The notes under the pieces were generated by a model, which worked only from the letters and a program-made list of their open reading frames with translations, did not search any database and was not told where the DNA came from. Shown one piece after another: positions 63,734 to 64,000 of a DNA stretch of 64,000 nt. The position numbers and the translations under genes are program-made. The stretch covers positions 62,001 through 126,000 of the forward strand of contig JAFZSA010000028.1 of the NCBI GenBank assembly GCA_017619585.1. The letters run 5' to 3'. Origin of the DNA: Bacteroidaceae bacterium. GTDB lineage: Bacteria > Bacteroidota > Bacteroidia > Bacteroidales > Bacteroidaceae. Within the stretch, counting starts at the first letter, position 1. The number at the start of each line of letters is the position of its first letter.

Positions 63734-64000
63734 TTATTCCATATACTCCTCTTCCTTTCCGTCACTCTTGCGGATATCACGCAGGTCCTCGTAGGCCTTG
63801 CTCAGCATCTCAGGCGTAACCTTGAAATCACGGCAAACCTCACGTCCCGGGTCTTTGGTAGAGTGGCTGAACAGCCAGTCATATGTCTGGGTCATATAGA
63901 ACAGACGGGCGGGACGACCATGATCCACACCCTTCAGAGGCGTAAAGATAAGTCGGTCCTTGCCAGTTTTCTCCATAGCATCCACCACCTTCTGCGATGC
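63734..64000 (-). CDS. C-terminal part of an alpha/beta-hydrolase-like protein (runs off the window)
   Basis: The last 88 codons of a gene whose start lies beyond position 64000. The piece reads KTGKDRLIFTPLKGVDHG, where the H in GVDHG fits the catalytic histidine of a serine hydrolase, followed by an extension with TQTYDWLFSHST and an acidic end KEEEYME. Family assignment is uncertain from the fragment alone. The GH92 gene follows 54 nt downstream. Confidence 0.55.
   Translation of the reverse strand, partial: ASQKVVDAMEKTGKDRLIFTPLKGVDHGRPARLFYMTQTYDWLFSHSTKDPGREVCRDFKVTPEMLSKAYEDLRDIRKSDGKEEEYME

Overview
The window is chromosomal DNA of a Bacteroidota bacterium, most likely a member of the Prevotellaceae. 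This is inferred from four signs. Promoters have the TTTG-N19-21-TAnnTTTG form. The division cluster is the Bacteroidota version, with a long MraY and a PBP carrying a PASTA domain. There is a short CvpA and an HU-like protein with an extra C-terminal domain. Exported proteins end in a tail of the form DLxGRR...GVYIxNGKK. Several genes show no clear Shine-Dalgarno sequence. No rRNA, prophage, insertion sequence or CRISPR array was seen.

Region 1 (1-15.4 kb, + strand) is the division and cell-wall cluster: rsmH, ftsL-like, ftsI/PBP, murE, mraY, murD, ftsW, murG, murC, ftsQ, ftsA, ftsZ, then yqeY. Region 2 (15.4-22.3 kb) holds housekeeping genes: recO (-), tRNA-Glu and rpsT (+), gyrB (+), then a minus-strand run of a ProX/YbaK-type deacylase, a DUF3109 protein, ung and gpmI.

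Region 3 (22.5-40.6 kb, - strand) is accessory. It encodes a C10 (streptopain-type) peptidase, and a chain read right to left: two membrane-anchored TPR/AraC-type regulators with almost identical DNA-binding domains, a small membrane protein, a 3309-residue secreted LamG-rich protein, a 387-residue secreted protein and a 63-residue small protein. The last three are joined by ATGA stop/start overlaps. A decayed copy of the small-protein gene follows the C10 peptidase in the same ATGA arrangement. This chain is the best candidate here for an undescribed system: a surface giant with its own membrane-sensing regulators and possible AraC-type direct repeats at the promoter.

Region 4 (40.6-53.1 kb, - strand) is a long run: S41 peptidase with a coupled 37-residue membrane protein, then rimP-nusA-infB-cvpA-sufB-sufC-sufD-sufS-rnhB. 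It links translation and transcription factors to iron-sulfur assembly. Region 5 (53.1-64 kb) has an HU-like protein preceded by four 21-bp repeats, a TlpA-like protein behind a textbook sigma-54 promoter with two upstream palindromes, a CPBP protease, a double-domain esterase, a CotH-like protein, a GH92 mannosidase and the end of a hydrolase.

Two families of small repeats run through the window. One is a C/G-rich REP-like palindrome (about ten copies, one or two inside sufS). The other is short AT-rich tandem repeats with 6-9 nt units, found between genes and also in frame inside proteins (secretion tails, rnhB, the giant protein). They create false N-terminal extensions and protein insertions. 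A further shared element is a ~100-bp promoter module, upstream of the C10 and S41 peptidase genes and recognisable at gyrB and gpmI.
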